From RGIG1995 sp045658315 (GTDB taxonomy: Bacteria > Bacillota > Clostridia > Oscillospirales > CAG-272): a DNA stretch of 64,000 nt. The position numbers were made by a program, and so were the translations under genes. The notes under the pieces are model-generated. The model had not been told where the DNA came from. It did no database searches and saw nothing but the letters and a program-made list of their open reading frames with translations. The stretch's first letter is position 1. Each line of letters opens with the position of its first letter. This document shows, in pieces, positions 7,778-15,637 of the stretch. Location: positions 21,060 to 85,059 of the forward strand of contig JAZOUV010000023.1 in NCBI GenBank assembly GCA_045658315.1, written 5' to 3'.

Positions 7778-9328
7778 TTAATGCTTGAAGTGTCTCTTGC
7801 CTGTGAATACCATTGCAATGCCGTACTTGTTGCATGCATCAATGGATTCTTGGTCGCGTATACTTCCGCCGGGCTGAATGATAGCTGTTATTCCGGCCTT
7901 GTGAGCCGCTTCTACGCAGTCAGCGAAGGGGAAGAATGCATCGCTTGCCATGACGCTTCCAACGACTTTTTCGCCGCCGTACTTAATTGCAAGTTCAAGT
8001 GCTGTGATTCTGTTTGTCTGACCGGGGCCAATACCTACGGTTGCACCGTTTTTTGCAAGAGTTATGCCGTTGGATTTGGTGTGTTTAACAACCTTCATAG
8101 CAAACTTCATATCGCGGAGCTGTTCTGCCGTAGGAGACTTTTCGGTAACAACCTTAACGTCAGCATCATCATACATTTCTGTGTTGAGTTCCTGAACGAG
8201 TAGTCCGCCTGCAACCTTCTTCATATCGAACATTTCTTTTCTGTTCGGTTTTGCAATTTCGGGGAGACGGAGAACACGGAGGTTCTTCTTTGTGCAGAGA
8301 ACTTGGAGAGCTTCTGCATCGTATTCGGGAGCGATAATAATTTCAAGGAAGAGTTCAGCAAGCTTCTGAGCTGTCTTGGAATCAACCTTGCGGTTGAATG
8401 CAACGATGCCGCCGAAAATAGATACGGGGTCAGCCTCGTATGCTCTCATATATGCTTCATAAACCGATTCGCCTATACCTACGCCGCAGGGATTTGCATG
8501 CTTCAATGCAACACAGCATATATCGTCGCCAAACTCTTTGATTGTATCAAGAGCACCGTTTGCGTCGTTAATATTATTATAGGATAGTTCTTTTCCGTTG
8601 AGCTGTTCAGCCGCAGCCAAAGTTCCCTCAAAGCCCTTGCCTACCTCGCGGTAGAATGCTGCTGCCTGATGGGGGTTTTCGCCATAACGCATTTCGCTTA
8701 CCTTTTCGTAAGTAAGAGAGAGCTTTTCGGGGAAGCAGGGCATACCGCTTTCTTTTCTGAGATATCCCGAAATAAGTGTGTCGTAAGCCGCTGTATGCTC
8801 GAATACTTTGTAAGATAATTTAAGTTTTGTATCCTTTGAAACCTCGCCGTTTGCTTCAAGTTCGCTTGTTACGGTGTCATAGTCAACGGGGTCAACGATA
8901 ACTGCAACGTCCTGCCAGTTTTTTGCAGCTGCACGAAGCATTGTAGAACCGCCGATGTCGATGTTTTCAATAGCATCTTCGCGTGTAACATTGTCCTTCA
9001 AGATTGTTTCCTTGAAAGGATAGAGGTTGATAGCAACAACATCGATAGGTGTTACACCGAGTTCTTCGATCTGTTTCATGTGTTCTTCGTTGCCTCTCAT
9101 AGCGAGAATACCTGCATGAATCATGGGGTGAAGAGTCTTAACACGTCCGTCGAGACATTCGGGGAACCCTGTAACATCAGAAACGTTAGTAACTGCAACG
9201 CCGTTGTCTGTCAAAGTTTTTGCAGTACCGCCTGTTGAAAGGATCTCATAGCCTAATTTTTCGAGGCGTTTTGCAAATTCAACAACGCCCGTCTTGTCTG
9301 ATAAGCTTATTATAGCACGCTTTTTCAT
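7778..9328 (-). CDS. purH: Bifunctional AICAR formyltransferase / IMP cyclohydrolase
   Basis: Catalyses the last two steps of IMP synthesis. It has 516 residues, the family length. The N-terminal MGS-like IMP cyclohydrolase domain starts KKRAIISLSDKTGVVEFAKR and contains STGGTAKTL, DGRVKTLHPMIHAG and NIDIGGSTMLRAAAKN. The AICAR transformylase domain carries MRYGENPHQAAAFYR, ALKHANPCGVG (catalytic Lys-His area) and SDAFFPFADCVEAA near the end. It is the last gene of purE-purF-purN-purH on the minus strand, 23 bases after purN, with its own ribosome-binding site. Confidence 0.97.
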   Translation of the reverse strand: MKKRAIISLSDKTGVVEFAKRLEKLGYEILSTGGTAKTLTDNGVAVTNVSDVTGFPECLDGRVKTLHPMIHAGILAMRGNEEHMKQIEELGVTPIDVVAINLYPFKETILKDNVTREDAIENIDIGGSTMLRAAAKNWQDVAVIVDPVDYDTVTSELEANGEVSKDTKLKLSYKVFEHTAAYDTLISGYLRKESGMPCFPEKLSLTYEKVSEMRYGENPHQAAAFYREVGKGFEGTLAAAEQLNGKELSYNNINDANGALDTIKEFGDDICCVALKHANPCGVGIGESVYEAYMRAYEADPVSIFGGIVAFNRKVDSKTAQKLAELFLEIIIAPEYDAEALQVLCTKKNLRVLRLPEIAKPNRKEMFDMKKVAGGLLVQELNTEMYDDADVKVVTEKSPTAEQLRDMKFAMKVVKHTKSNGITLAKNGATVGIGPGQTNRITALELAIKYGGEKVVGSVMASDAFFPFADCVEAAHKAGITAIIQPGGSIRDQESIDACNKYGIAMVFTGKRHFKH

Positions 9329-9351
9329 GTTTTACCTCTCTTGTTTTATGG

Positions 9352-9978
9352 TTAATTTTTTATTTTTACTATATTGTTTTCAACTGTAAGTCTTTCGTTG
9401 CAAAGCAAGTCAAGAGCACGGGGAAGAATCTCCCATTCCGCATTTTCCATAACTCTTTTCTGCAACGTCTCGGGTGTGTCGTCTTCTTCTATGCAAACCG
9501 CCTTTTGCAGAATGATAGGTCCGCCGTCTGCAATCTCATTTACAAAGTGAACGGTAGCCCCCGTCACCTTAACGCCCTTAGCTAAAGCCGCCTCGTGAAC
9601 ATGGAGTCCGTAAAATCCCTCTCCGCAAAAGCTTGGAATAAGTGCAGGGTGTACGTTAAGTATCTTGTTTGTATATTTCTCAATGATTTTGCCGCTTAAT
9701 ATGTGCATAAAGCCTGCCAATACAATGATATCAATGTCGTATTCTTCAAGCTTTTCAAAGATAGCATCCGAAAAAGCCTCTCTGTCAGTCCCCTTTTTAA
9801 TAACACAGCTTTCGATTCCGTTGTTTGCGGCTCTTTCCAATGCATAAGCCTTTTCATTGCTCGAAAGAACTAAAGAGAGTTTTCCGTTAGTTATCTTGCC
9901 CGCCTTGTATGCATCAATAATTGCCTGTAGGTTTGTTCCGCCGCCCGAAACGAGAACGGCAATATTTTTTTGTTTCAT
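9352..9978 (-). CDS. purN: Phosphoribosylglycinamide formyltransferase
   Basis: Folate-dependent GAR transformylase, third step of purine synthesis, 208 residues. It opens KNIAVLVSGGGTNLQAIIDA, with AGFMHILSGKIIEKY in the middle and the catalytic region ILNVHPALIPSF (His of HPALIPSF) followed by GATVHFVNEIADGGPII. It starts one base after the purF stop, indicating translational coupling. No purM lies between purF and purN, where it usually sits in Firmicutes. Confidence 0.97.
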   Translation of the reverse strand: MKQKNIAVLVSGGGTNLQAIIDAYKAGKITNGKLSLVLSSNEKAYALERAANNGIESCVIKKGTDREAFSDAIFEKLEEYDIDIIVLAGFMHILSGKIIEKYTNKILNVHPALIPSFCGEGFYGLHVHEAALAKGVKVTGATVHFVNEIADGGPIILQKAVCIEEDDTPETLQKRVMENAEWEILPRALDLLCNERLTVENNIVKIKN

Positions 9979-9979
9979 A

Positions 9980-11368
9980 TCAGTTTTCTCCCGGCACTTT
10001 TACAGGATAGTTGCCCGTAAAGCAAGCATCGCAGAACTCAATGTTGGAGTCGCTTACTATATCCTTAAGGTCTTCTACAGCAAGGTATGCAAGGGAATCT
10101 GCACCTATCTCTTTTCTGATTTCGTCAAGTGTGAGACGGCAGGCAATGAGTTTGTCTCTTGATGCAATATCCGTGCCGAAATAGCAAGGGTTGAGAAATG
10201 GGGGAGAAGATATACGGAAATGTACTTCCGTTGCACCTGCGTGGCGGATAAGCTCGATTAGGTGTGCACAGGTCGTTCCTCTTACAATAGAGTCGTCAAC
10301 AACAACAACTCTCTTGCCCCTCAGCACCGCCGGCATAGGATTGAGCTTGAGTCTTACTAAGTTCTCTCTTTCGCCCTGACCTGTCTGAATGAATGTTCTT
10401 CCGATGTAACGGTTTTTATTCAATCCTACACCGTAGGGAATACCCGATTCTGCGGCATATCCCAAAGCTGCGTCAAGTCCACTGTCGGGTACGCCGATTA
10501 CTATATCGGCAATATTTTTGGAATCTCTCTTTGCAAGGCATCTTCCTGCTGCCTGTCTTGCAAAATGTACGCTCTGTCCGTCGATAACGGAGTCGGGTCT
10601 TGCAAAGTAGATATGTTCAAAAATACAGCCGGTAGTTTTCTGACCGCATTTTTCTGCGTAAGATTCAACGCCGTCTTTTGTGACCGCAACAACTTCACCG
10701 GGCTGAATATCACGGATAAATTTACCGCCGATAGCATCTATCGCACAAGACTCCGAAGCAAATACAACGGCATCATTAAGCGAACCCATACAAAGAGGTC
10801 TGAAACCCTTGGGGTCTCTTGCGGCGATAAGCTTGTTAGGTGTCATTATAACTACAGAGTATGCACCCGAAAGTCTGTCCATAATATTGATAAGTGCCTG
10901 TTCTGTAGATACTGTTTTAAGTCTTTCGCGGGATACCATATATGCAATTATTTCAGCGTCGGAGTTAGTGTGGAACATAGCCCCCGATTCTTCCAGGTTT
11001 GCACGTATCTCGTTTGCCCCTACAAGTGAGCCGTTGAAAGATATCGCTATCTGTCCTTTTGTGTATTTTGAAACGTAGGGAAGGTTGTTTTCACGTCCCT
11101 TGTTGTCGGCAGACGCATAACGCACGTGGCCTATTGCTATGTTACCCTTGAGGTAGTTGAGGATCATCTCGTTGAACACCTCGTTGAGCAATCCCTCGTC
11201 ATTGTGGTTATAAATCATACCATTGTTGTTTACGGCGATACCGCAGGACTGCTGTCCTCTGTGCTGTAATGCGTAAAGTCCCGAATATGTTATCTGAGTT
11301 ACATTGAGTTTCTTTGCGGGGTCGAATATACCGAATACACCGCATTCTTCATGGATCTTTCCAAACAT
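9980..11368 (-). CDS. purF: Amidophosphoribosyltransferase
   Basis: Committed step of de novo purine synthesis, transferring glutamine amide to PRPP. It has 462 residues. The short N-terminal MFGKIHEE resembles a cleaved propeptide, leaving Cys9 of CGVFGIF as the Ntn nucleophile. The glutaminase domain contains ALQHRGQQSCGIA and GHVRYAS. The phosphoribosyltransferase part carries VIGVPDSGLDAALGYA and the PRPP loop VVVVDDSIVRGTT. Two Cys-rich patches (FCDACFTG near the end, and C residues at about 236-250) fit an Fe-S-containing B. subtilis-type enzyme. This is an inference from cysteine positions. Confidence 0.97.
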   Translation of the reverse strand: MFGKIHEECGVFGIFDPAKKLNVTQITYSGLYALQHRGQQSCGIAVNNNGMIYNHNDEGLLNEVFNEMILNYLKGNIAIGHVRYASADNKGRENNLPYVSKYTKGQIAISFNGSLVGANEIRANLEESGAMFHTNSDAEIIAYMVSRERLKTVSTEQALINIMDRLSGAYSVVIMTPNKLIAARDPKGFRPLCMGSLNDAVVFASESCAIDAIGGKFIRDIQPGEVVAVTKDGVESYAEKCGQKTTGCIFEHIYFARPDSVIDGQSVHFARQAAGRCLAKRDSKNIADIVIGVPDSGLDAALGYAAESGIPYGVGLNKNRYIGRTFIQTGQGERENLVRLKLNPMPAVLRGKRVVVVDDSIVRGTTCAHLIELIRHAGATEVHFRISSPPFLNPCYFGTDIASRDKLIACRLTLDEIRKEIGADSLAYLAVEDLKDIVSDSNIEFCDACFTGNYPVKVPGEN

Positions 11369-11404
11369 ATATTATTTTTCCTCCGAAATCTTAACCGATA
11401 AAAC

Positions 11405-11902
11405 TTATATATTTTTGATTTCTTCTTGGAGCTTTGCGTCCTTGAGTTTTACGCCTTCAGCCATTTTAACCTTTTCCGCTTCAAGCTTTTCTGCGAGTTC
11501 ATCGTCTGAAAGGGCGATTATCTGTGCGGCGAGAATAGCCGCATTTGCACAGCCGTCAACTGCTACCGTTGCAACGGGTACGCCGGGAGGCATCATTATG
11601 GTAGAAAGGAGTGCGTCCATTCCGTCGAAAGATGCACTTTTTACGGGAATTCCTATAACGGGAAGTGTGGTATATGCCGCAAGTACACCGCCGAGGTGTG
11701 CCGCCATACCTGCCGCACTGATAATAACGCCAAAACCGTTAGCCTTTGCATTTTTTGCAAAACTTGCCGCTTCGTCAGGCGTTCTGTGTGCGGAATACAC
11801 GTGAGTCTCAAACGGAATACCGAAATATTTCAGCTTTTCGAGACAAATTTTTACCTTGGGGAAATCGCTGTCGCTTCCCATAATTACAGCTACTTTTTTC
11901 AT
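11405..11902 (-). CDS. purE: N5-carboxyaminoimidazole ribonucleotide mutase (PurE class I)
   Basis: Small purine-pathway mutase, 165 residues, starting at the ATG at 11902 behind CAGGAGGGCAACC. A longer in-frame reading from 11959 adds 19 non-conserved residues and is rejected. Motifs include VAVIMGSDSDFPK, the SAHRTPDEAASFA loop, SAAGMAAHLGGVLAAYTTLP and IGIPV, all typical of class I PurE. It is the first gene of the purEFNH group. purC, purM and purD are not in the window, and no purK is seen, so how CAIR is made is not decided here. Confidence 0.96.
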   Translation of the reverse strand: MKKVAVIMGSDSDFPKVKICLEKLKYFGIPFETHVYSAHRTPDEAASFAKNAKANGFGVIISAAGMAAHLGGVLAAYTTLPVIGIPVKSASFDGMDALLSTIMMPPGVPVATVAVDGCANAAILAAQIIALSDDELAEKLEAEKVKMAEGVKLKDAKLQEEIKNI

Positions 11903-11948
11903 ATGGTTGCCCTCCTGATTTATGTAAATATTAGTTAAAACGAAACAC

Positions 11949-11980
11949 AAAAAGGACATTCTTAGGGTGAATGTCCTTTT
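11949..11980 (-). terminator. Strong terminator between the Cys-rich ORF and purE
   Basis: AAAAGGACATTC / GAATGTCCTTTT, a 12-bp stem with a 7-nt loop and T-rich tail on the minus strand. It lies 46 bases upstream of the purE start. It could end a short transcript from the promoter at 12135-12163 or act as an attenuator for pur. Confidence 0.8.
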
Positions 11981-12098
11981 ATTTTGCTATCGTTAAAGAG
12001 TTGCAGTTATACTGTGCAGTTTTGCCGAAATGGGTGCAACAAGGCTGTGAAGATGAGCAAATTGTGTTTGATTTGCAACAGCACATACAACGTGTCAT
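11979..12098 (-). CDS. Tiny Cys-rich protein (39 aa), hypothetical
   Basis: Unrecognised short ORF. From the ATG at 12098 it encodes 39 residues beginning MTRCMCCCKSNTICSSS and ending YNCNSLTIAK, with eight cysteines, including a CMCCC cluster. GGAGG (12109-12113) lies 10 bases upstream. A perfect promoter (12135-12163) starts just before it and a terminator follows immediately, so a dedicated transcript of about 180 bases is likely. The closing Cys/Tyr-Asn-Cys pattern loosely recalls the small DUF1540 metal-binding proteins, a weak resemblance. A competing ATG at 12106 in another frame reads 33 codons without cysteine clusters. The locus could also be a regulatory RNA for purE. Confidence 0.45.
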   Translation of the reverse strand: MTRCMCCCKSNTICSSSQPCCTHFGKTAQYNCNSLTIAK

Positions 12099-12134
12099 AC
12101 CGCATTTTCCTCCGACAAAACAAAATACACCAAT

Positions 12135-12163
12135 ATTATACATAATATAATTAAACTTGTCAA
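12135..12163 (-). promoter_or_regulatory. Perfect sigma-A promoter upstream of Cys-rich ORF / purE
   Basis: Minus strand: TTGACA (12158-12163), 17-base spacer, TATAAT (12135-12140). Both hexamers are exact consensus. Confidence 0.85.
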
Positions 12164-12216
12164 TCGGTAATATAACATTTTTATCGTTAATACAAACATT
12201 TTTTGTCATATTTTTC

Positions 12217-12708
12217 TTATAATAAATACTTATTTGCTAGATTAATTACTTTTAATCCTTTTCTGTAGGCATAGTTTACGGTGTAAAATGTTCCCCCGAA
12301 TTGTTTCTTTAAATAACACAAACAAATACTGCTTGAATTAACAAGGTGTCTGTTTCTTTTATACATACATGTGTTGTCATAGTTTTCGGATGTATAAACG
12401 ATTTTGTCGCTTTTGTCTTTAATTTTTAAATATCTTTTTTTGTCTTTTTTTGACCAATATTTCGTTTGGTCTTTACATGGATAAACCATTATCAGTTTTA
12501 TATGCGTTTTTTTCTTCTTTAAGCGAAGTATTTCTTCGGCGGCTATAGTATCAAAACCTACGGCACCGCCACAACCGAAATATACTATTCCGTTGTCAAC
12601 CAATGAAATAAGAGTCTTTCGTATCTTTTTTCTTAACATAATCAGTTTGTGTAAAGGTATATTTCTGTGTCCGCTTATGCAACAGGTTTTTTCAATCAAA
12701 ATAATCAT
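12217..12708 (-). CDS. SLOG-domain protein, DUF1273/YpsA-like
   Basis: About 163 residues. It opens with CCISGHRNIP, has FGCGGAVGFDTIAAEEILRL, VYPCKDQTKYWSKKDK, a YDNTCMYKRNRHLVNSSSICLCYL segment and closes GGTFYTVNYAYRKGLKVINLA. This order matches the YpsA/DUF1273 branch of the SLOG superfamily, to which DprA and LOG proteins also belong and which binds nucleotide-derived ligands. No ligand or reaction can be assigned. The start is uncertain: the ATG at 12708 sits one base after AAAGGA, and a TTG five codons in is possible. The gene is clearly richer in A and T than its pur neighbours and lies divergent to an XRE regulator, suggesting an acquired two-gene patch. Confidence 0.75.
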   Translation of the reverse strand: MIILIEKTCCISGHRNIPLHKLIMLRKKIRKTLISLVDNGIVYFGCGGAVGFDTIAAEEILRLKKKKTHIKLIMVYPCKDQTKYWSKKDKKRYLKIKDKSDKIVYTSENYDNTCMYKRNRHLVNSSSICLCYLKKQFGGTFYTVNYAYRKGLKVINLANKYLL

Positions 12709-12771
12709 TCCTTTCGTTCTGTATAGACTAACACATTATATAACGTATTAATCTATATGTAAAGTGAAAAA

Positions 12772-12814
12772 ATAAGATACTATTTAAAAAATATATAACG
12801 AGGAAGTATCTTAT
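12772..12814 (+). promoter_or_regulatory. Inverted repeat spanning the XRE gene's start
   Basis: ATAAGATAC (12772-12780) and GTATCTTAT (12806-12814) are perfect 9-bp complements. They enclose the AGGAAG ribosome-binding site, and the second arm includes the first two bases of the ATG. It may be an operator for the encoded HTH protein or an mRNA hairpin limiting its translation. Confidence 0.5.
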
Positions 12815-13016
12815 GATAAAGTTAAGGGTTTTGGATTTATTAAAAAAGAACGGAAAGACAAAATATTGGCTGTATAAGCAGCTTGGAATGAGTTATCAGA
12901 ATTTCAACAAAATGGTAAATAATGAAACTAAATCCATTCGTTATGAAAATATTGAAACTATGTGTTTGCTTTTTAATTGTACGCCAAACGATTTATTTGA
13001 AATAACAGAGGATTAA
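12813..13016 (+). CDS. Small XRE-family transcriptional regulator
   Basis: 67 residues consisting almost entirely of one Cro/CI-type helix-turn-helix: LRVLDLLKKNGKTKYWLYKQ, then LGMSYQNFNKMVNN, and finally IETMCLLFNCTPNDLFEITE. The final NxTPNDLFE stretch is typical of short XRE repressors. The start ATG at 12813 follows GAGGAAG by 7 bases. It is divergent from the SLOG gene across about 100 bases. A role as regulator of itself and of the SLOG gene is an inference from layout. Confidence 0.85.
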   Translation: MIKLRVLDLLKKNGKTKYWLYKQLGMSYQNFNKMVNNETKSIRYENIETMCLLFNCTPNDLFEITED

Positions 13017-13042
13017 AGTTTGTTAATATTTTTCTTAAACAC

Positions 13043-13070
13043 TTTACAAATGGAAAAAGATGTGTATAAT
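13043..13070 (+). promoter_or_regulatory. Promoter of cysE-cysS T-box transcript
   Basis: TTTACA (13043-13048), 16-base spacer, TATAAT (13065-13070), just before the T-box leader. Confidence 0.7.
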
Positions 13071-13082
13071 ATAGTATAAGAA

Positions 13083-13305
13083 AAATAATGCAGTGATCGG
13101 GAAAATGCCGTCGGATATAGGTTATTAAAAGGGTTCAGAGAGTGCATTGCTTAGGTGTAAGATGCATACCCGCCGAGACGGAAGTGCGCCCGTGAGCAGG
13201 TGTTAATCACACCCGTTTTGTCAGCGATAACAGACACGCAAGTTATAAACCGAAGTGGAACCGCGGAATGTGCCGCCTTTGAGTAATATCAAAGGCGGAT
13301 TTTTG
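13083..13305 (+). promoter_or_regulatory. T-box riboswitch, cysteine-specific, with terminator
   Basis: Transcription-attenuating leader that senses uncharged tRNA. The T-box sequence AAGTGGAACCGCGG lies at 13253-13266. The terminator stem CCGCCTTTGA / TCAAAGGCGG (13273-13298) is followed by a T-run. In stem I, CGGG (13098-13101) pairs with CCCG (13189-13192) and CCGTC (13108-13112) with GACGG (13177-13181). The bubble between them holds TGC at 13185-13187, the cysteine codon, as specifier. An AGAGAG element (13136-13141) and a distal hairpin follow the family layout. The downstream genes make cysteine (cysE) and charge tRNA-Cys (cysS), which agrees with the specifier. Confidence 0.92.
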
Positions 13306-13329
13306 TTTTTTGAAGGGAGACATTGTGTT

Positions 13330-14085
13330 ATGAAAAATTATTTTAAAAAAGATGTTTTTGATGTTATAGCAGACGTTATAACAAGCGAACCTGTCAAGGT
13401 AGCAAAGCAATATTACAAAAACAGTAAAACGGCAAAATTTGTCAATAATATTAAAAATACGGTTGCCGAAGACGTTAAGACTGTCAAGGAGAGAGACCCG
13501 GCGGCTTCGAGTACCGCAGAAGTTCTTTTGCTTTACTCGGGTCTTCACGCAGTTTGGGCACATAGGATTTCGCATAAGCTCTATAAGAATAACCACAAAT
13601 TTTCTGCCCGTCTTATAAGTCAGGGGGCAAAGGCGATAACCGGTATCGAAATCCACCCCGGTGCGACTATTGGTAAGAATTTGTTTATCGACCATGGCTC
13701 GGGCGTTGTTATCGGCGAAACTGCCGAGATCGGCGATAACTGCACACTCTATCAAGGAGTAACCCTCGGCGGTACGGGTAAAGATACCGGAAAAAGACAT
13801 CCAACGTTAGGTGATAATGTTATGGTGGGTGCGGGGGCAAGAGTGCTTGGACCTTTCAAAGTAGGCGACGGTACTAAGATTGCCGCTAACGCAGTTGTTT
13901 TGACCGAGGTACCCGAAAACTGCACTGCTGTGGGAATACCCGCGAAAATTGTTAAACGCAACAACGTCAGGGTGTCTGATGACCTCGACCATATTCACGT
14001 GCCCGACCCTGTTGCTCAGCGTATGGCTGAACTTGAAGCAAGAATTAAAGAGCTTGAAGATAAGACAAATTCTCAAAAACTTTAA
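13330..14085 (+). CDS. cysE: Serine O-acetyltransferase
   Basis: Transfers acetyl from acetyl-CoA to serine, the first step to cysteine. 251 residues from the ATG at 13330 behind GAAGGGAGA. An in-frame start at 13255 lies inside the T-box and is rejected. An alpha-helical N-terminal part (about 1-110) with LLLYSGLHAVWAHRISHKLY leads into the left-handed beta-helix of hexapeptide repeats: EIHPGATIGKNLFIDHGSG, VIGETAEIGDNCTLYQGVTL, KRHPTLGDNVMVGAGARVLG. The catalytic His of FIDHG and the LGGTGK loop are present. A coiled-coil-like tail ends the protein. Cysteine-starvation control through the T-box is expected. Confidence 0.96.
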   Translation: MKNYFKKDVFDVIADVITSEPVKVAKQYYKNSKTAKFVNNIKNTVAEDVKTVKERDPAASSTAEVLLLYSGLHAVWAHRISHKLYKNNHKFSARLISQGAKAITGIEIHPGATIGKNLFIDHGSGVVIGETAEIGDNCTLYQGVTLGGTGKDTGKRHPTLGDNVMVGAGARVLGPFKVGDGTKIAANAVVLTEVPENCTAVGIPAKIVKRNNVRVSDDLDHIHVPDPVAQRMAELEARIKELEDKTNSQKL

Positions 14086-14126
14086 ATTGGGCGTATTTTC
14101 TTTTTTAGCTGATTGAGGTTTTGGTC

Positions 14127-14144
14127 AACCTTTTACAAAAGGTT
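14127..14144. repeat. Small palindrome between cysE and cysS
   Basis: AACCTTTTACAAAAGGTT, an 8-bp stem with a 2-nt loop, in the 130-base gap. It may be a processing site or a dispersed intergenic repeat. No T-run follows, so it is not called a terminator. Confidence 0.4.
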
Positions 14145-14215
14145 GTGAGCGAGGGGGCGGTGTCCCCGATTATAGACAAACGTATATTTTTACTTAAATA
14201 GGAGACAATAGATAA

Positions 14216-15616
14216 ATGAAACTTTACAACACATTAACAAGACAAAAGGGGGATTTTACACCTCTTAAAGAAAAAACTGTAAGGATCTACTCTTGCGGAC
14301 CCACGGTTTACGGCTATGCACATATAGGCAATATGAGAACGTATTTGTTTATGGACTTTCTTCGCAGAACGTTGCAGTGGAACGGCTACGACCTTCTTCA
14401 CGCAATGAACATAACCGACGTAGGTCACCTTGTAAGCGACGGTGATGACGGCGAGGACAAAATGAACAAAACTGCACGCGAGCAGAAAAAAACTCCTTGG
14501 GAAATTGCAGAATACTATACAAGTGTGTTTCTTAGAGATATTGACAGACTCAACATTCAGCGTCCCGAGCTTATCCCCAAGGCAACTATGCATATTCAGG
14601 AAATGATAGAGTTTGTTCAAGGACTGCTTAAGACCGGTTATGCTTACGAAACGAGCGACGGTATTTATTATGATATCAAGAAGTTTAAGGATTACGGCAG
14701 ACTTTCCAGAATGAACTTTGATGAAAATCAGGCGGGAGCCCGTGTTGAAGTAAACAGTGAAAAACGCCACCCCGCAGATTTTGCACTTTGGAAAAAGGCT
14801 GACCCCACACACATTATGCAGTGGGAATCTCCTTGGGGTATGGGTTATCCCGGCTGGCATATCGAGTGCTCGGCTATGGGGCTCAAATATCTTGGTGAAG
14901 AGTTTGATATCCACACGGGCGGTGTTGACCATATTCCGATACACCACGAAAACGAGATAGCACAGACTTGCGGTTTGCTCGGGCACCCTGCGGCTAAATG
15001 GTGGATACACGGCGAATTTATGCTTGTTGACGGCGGTAAGATGTCAAAAAGCCTCGGCAACACATATACTCTTGACCAGCTTGAAGAAAAGGGATATTCT
15101 CCTATGGTGTTCAGATATTTCTGTTTGAATGCTCACTACGGTCAGAAGCTCAACTTTACATTTGACGGTATGGACTCCGCTAAGAAGTCGCTTAAAAATC
15201 TTAAGAATCAAATTAAGAAGCACAAAGGAGCTGACGGTGTCGTAAGTGAAGAAGAGCTTGCGAAGCTTCTAAAGGAATTTGAAGATGCTATCAACGACGA
15301 CCTCAATATTCCCAAGGCACTCGGTGCTGTATGGAATATGGCGAGATATGAAACAAAGTCAAACGCCATATACGAGCTTATAATCCGTTGCGATTCTATC
15401 CTCGGTATTGACCTTGATAAAGAGGATGTTGAAGAGATATTCGCAAACGAGGTTGACAGCGAGCTTGATAAAGAAATCAAGGAGCAGATTGCACTTCGCC
15501 TTGAGGCAAAGAAGGCAAAGAATTACGCAGAGGCTGACAGAATCAGAAACGAGCTTGCGGCACGCGGTATTGTTCTTACCGACACAAAAGAGGGAACGAC
15601 TTATACCATAAAGTGA
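14216..15616 (+). CDS. cysS: Cysteine--tRNA ligase
   Basis: Class I aminoacyl-tRNA synthetase of 466 residues. The class signature HIGH is HIGN in YSCGPTVYGYAHIGNMRTYL, normal for CysRS. The zinc site is built from Cys of SCGPT, Cys of GWHIECSAMG and His/Glu of HHENEIAQT. The KMSKS loop is exact at 275-279. The C-terminal helical domain ends with ADRIRNELAARGIVLTDTKEGTTY. It is co-regulated with cysE by the upstream Cys T-box. The start follows AGGAGACAATAGATAA. Confidence 0.98.
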   Translation: MKLYNTLTRQKGDFTPLKEKTVRIYSCGPTVYGYAHIGNMRTYLFMDFLRRTLQWNGYDLLHAMNITDVGHLVSDGDDGEDKMNKTAREQKKTPWEIAEYYTSVFLRDIDRLNIQRPELIPKATMHIQEMIEFVQGLLKTGYAYETSDGIYYDIKKFKDYGRLSRMNFDENQAGARVEVNSEKRHPADFALWKKADPTHIMQWESPWGMGYPGWHIECSAMGLKYLGEEFDIHTGGVDHIPIHHENEIAQTCGLLGHPAAKWWIHGEFMLVDGGKMSKSLGNTYTLDQLEEKGYSPMVFRYFCLNAHYGQKLNFTFDGMDSAKKSLKNLKNQIKKHKGADGVVSEEELAKLLKEFEDAINDDLNIPKALGAVWNMARYETKSNAIYELIIRCDSILGIDLDKEDVEEIFANEVDSELDKEIKEQIALRLEAKKAKNYAEADRIRNELAARGIVLTDTKEGTTYTIK

Positions 15617-15637
15617 TTTTTGAAAAGAGGTAAACAC

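Noticed and set aside
11979..12209. Longer 76-codon version of the Cys-rich ORF
   Set aside because: Its extra N-terminus overlaps the promoter at 12135-12163, so it cannot be fully transcribed from it.
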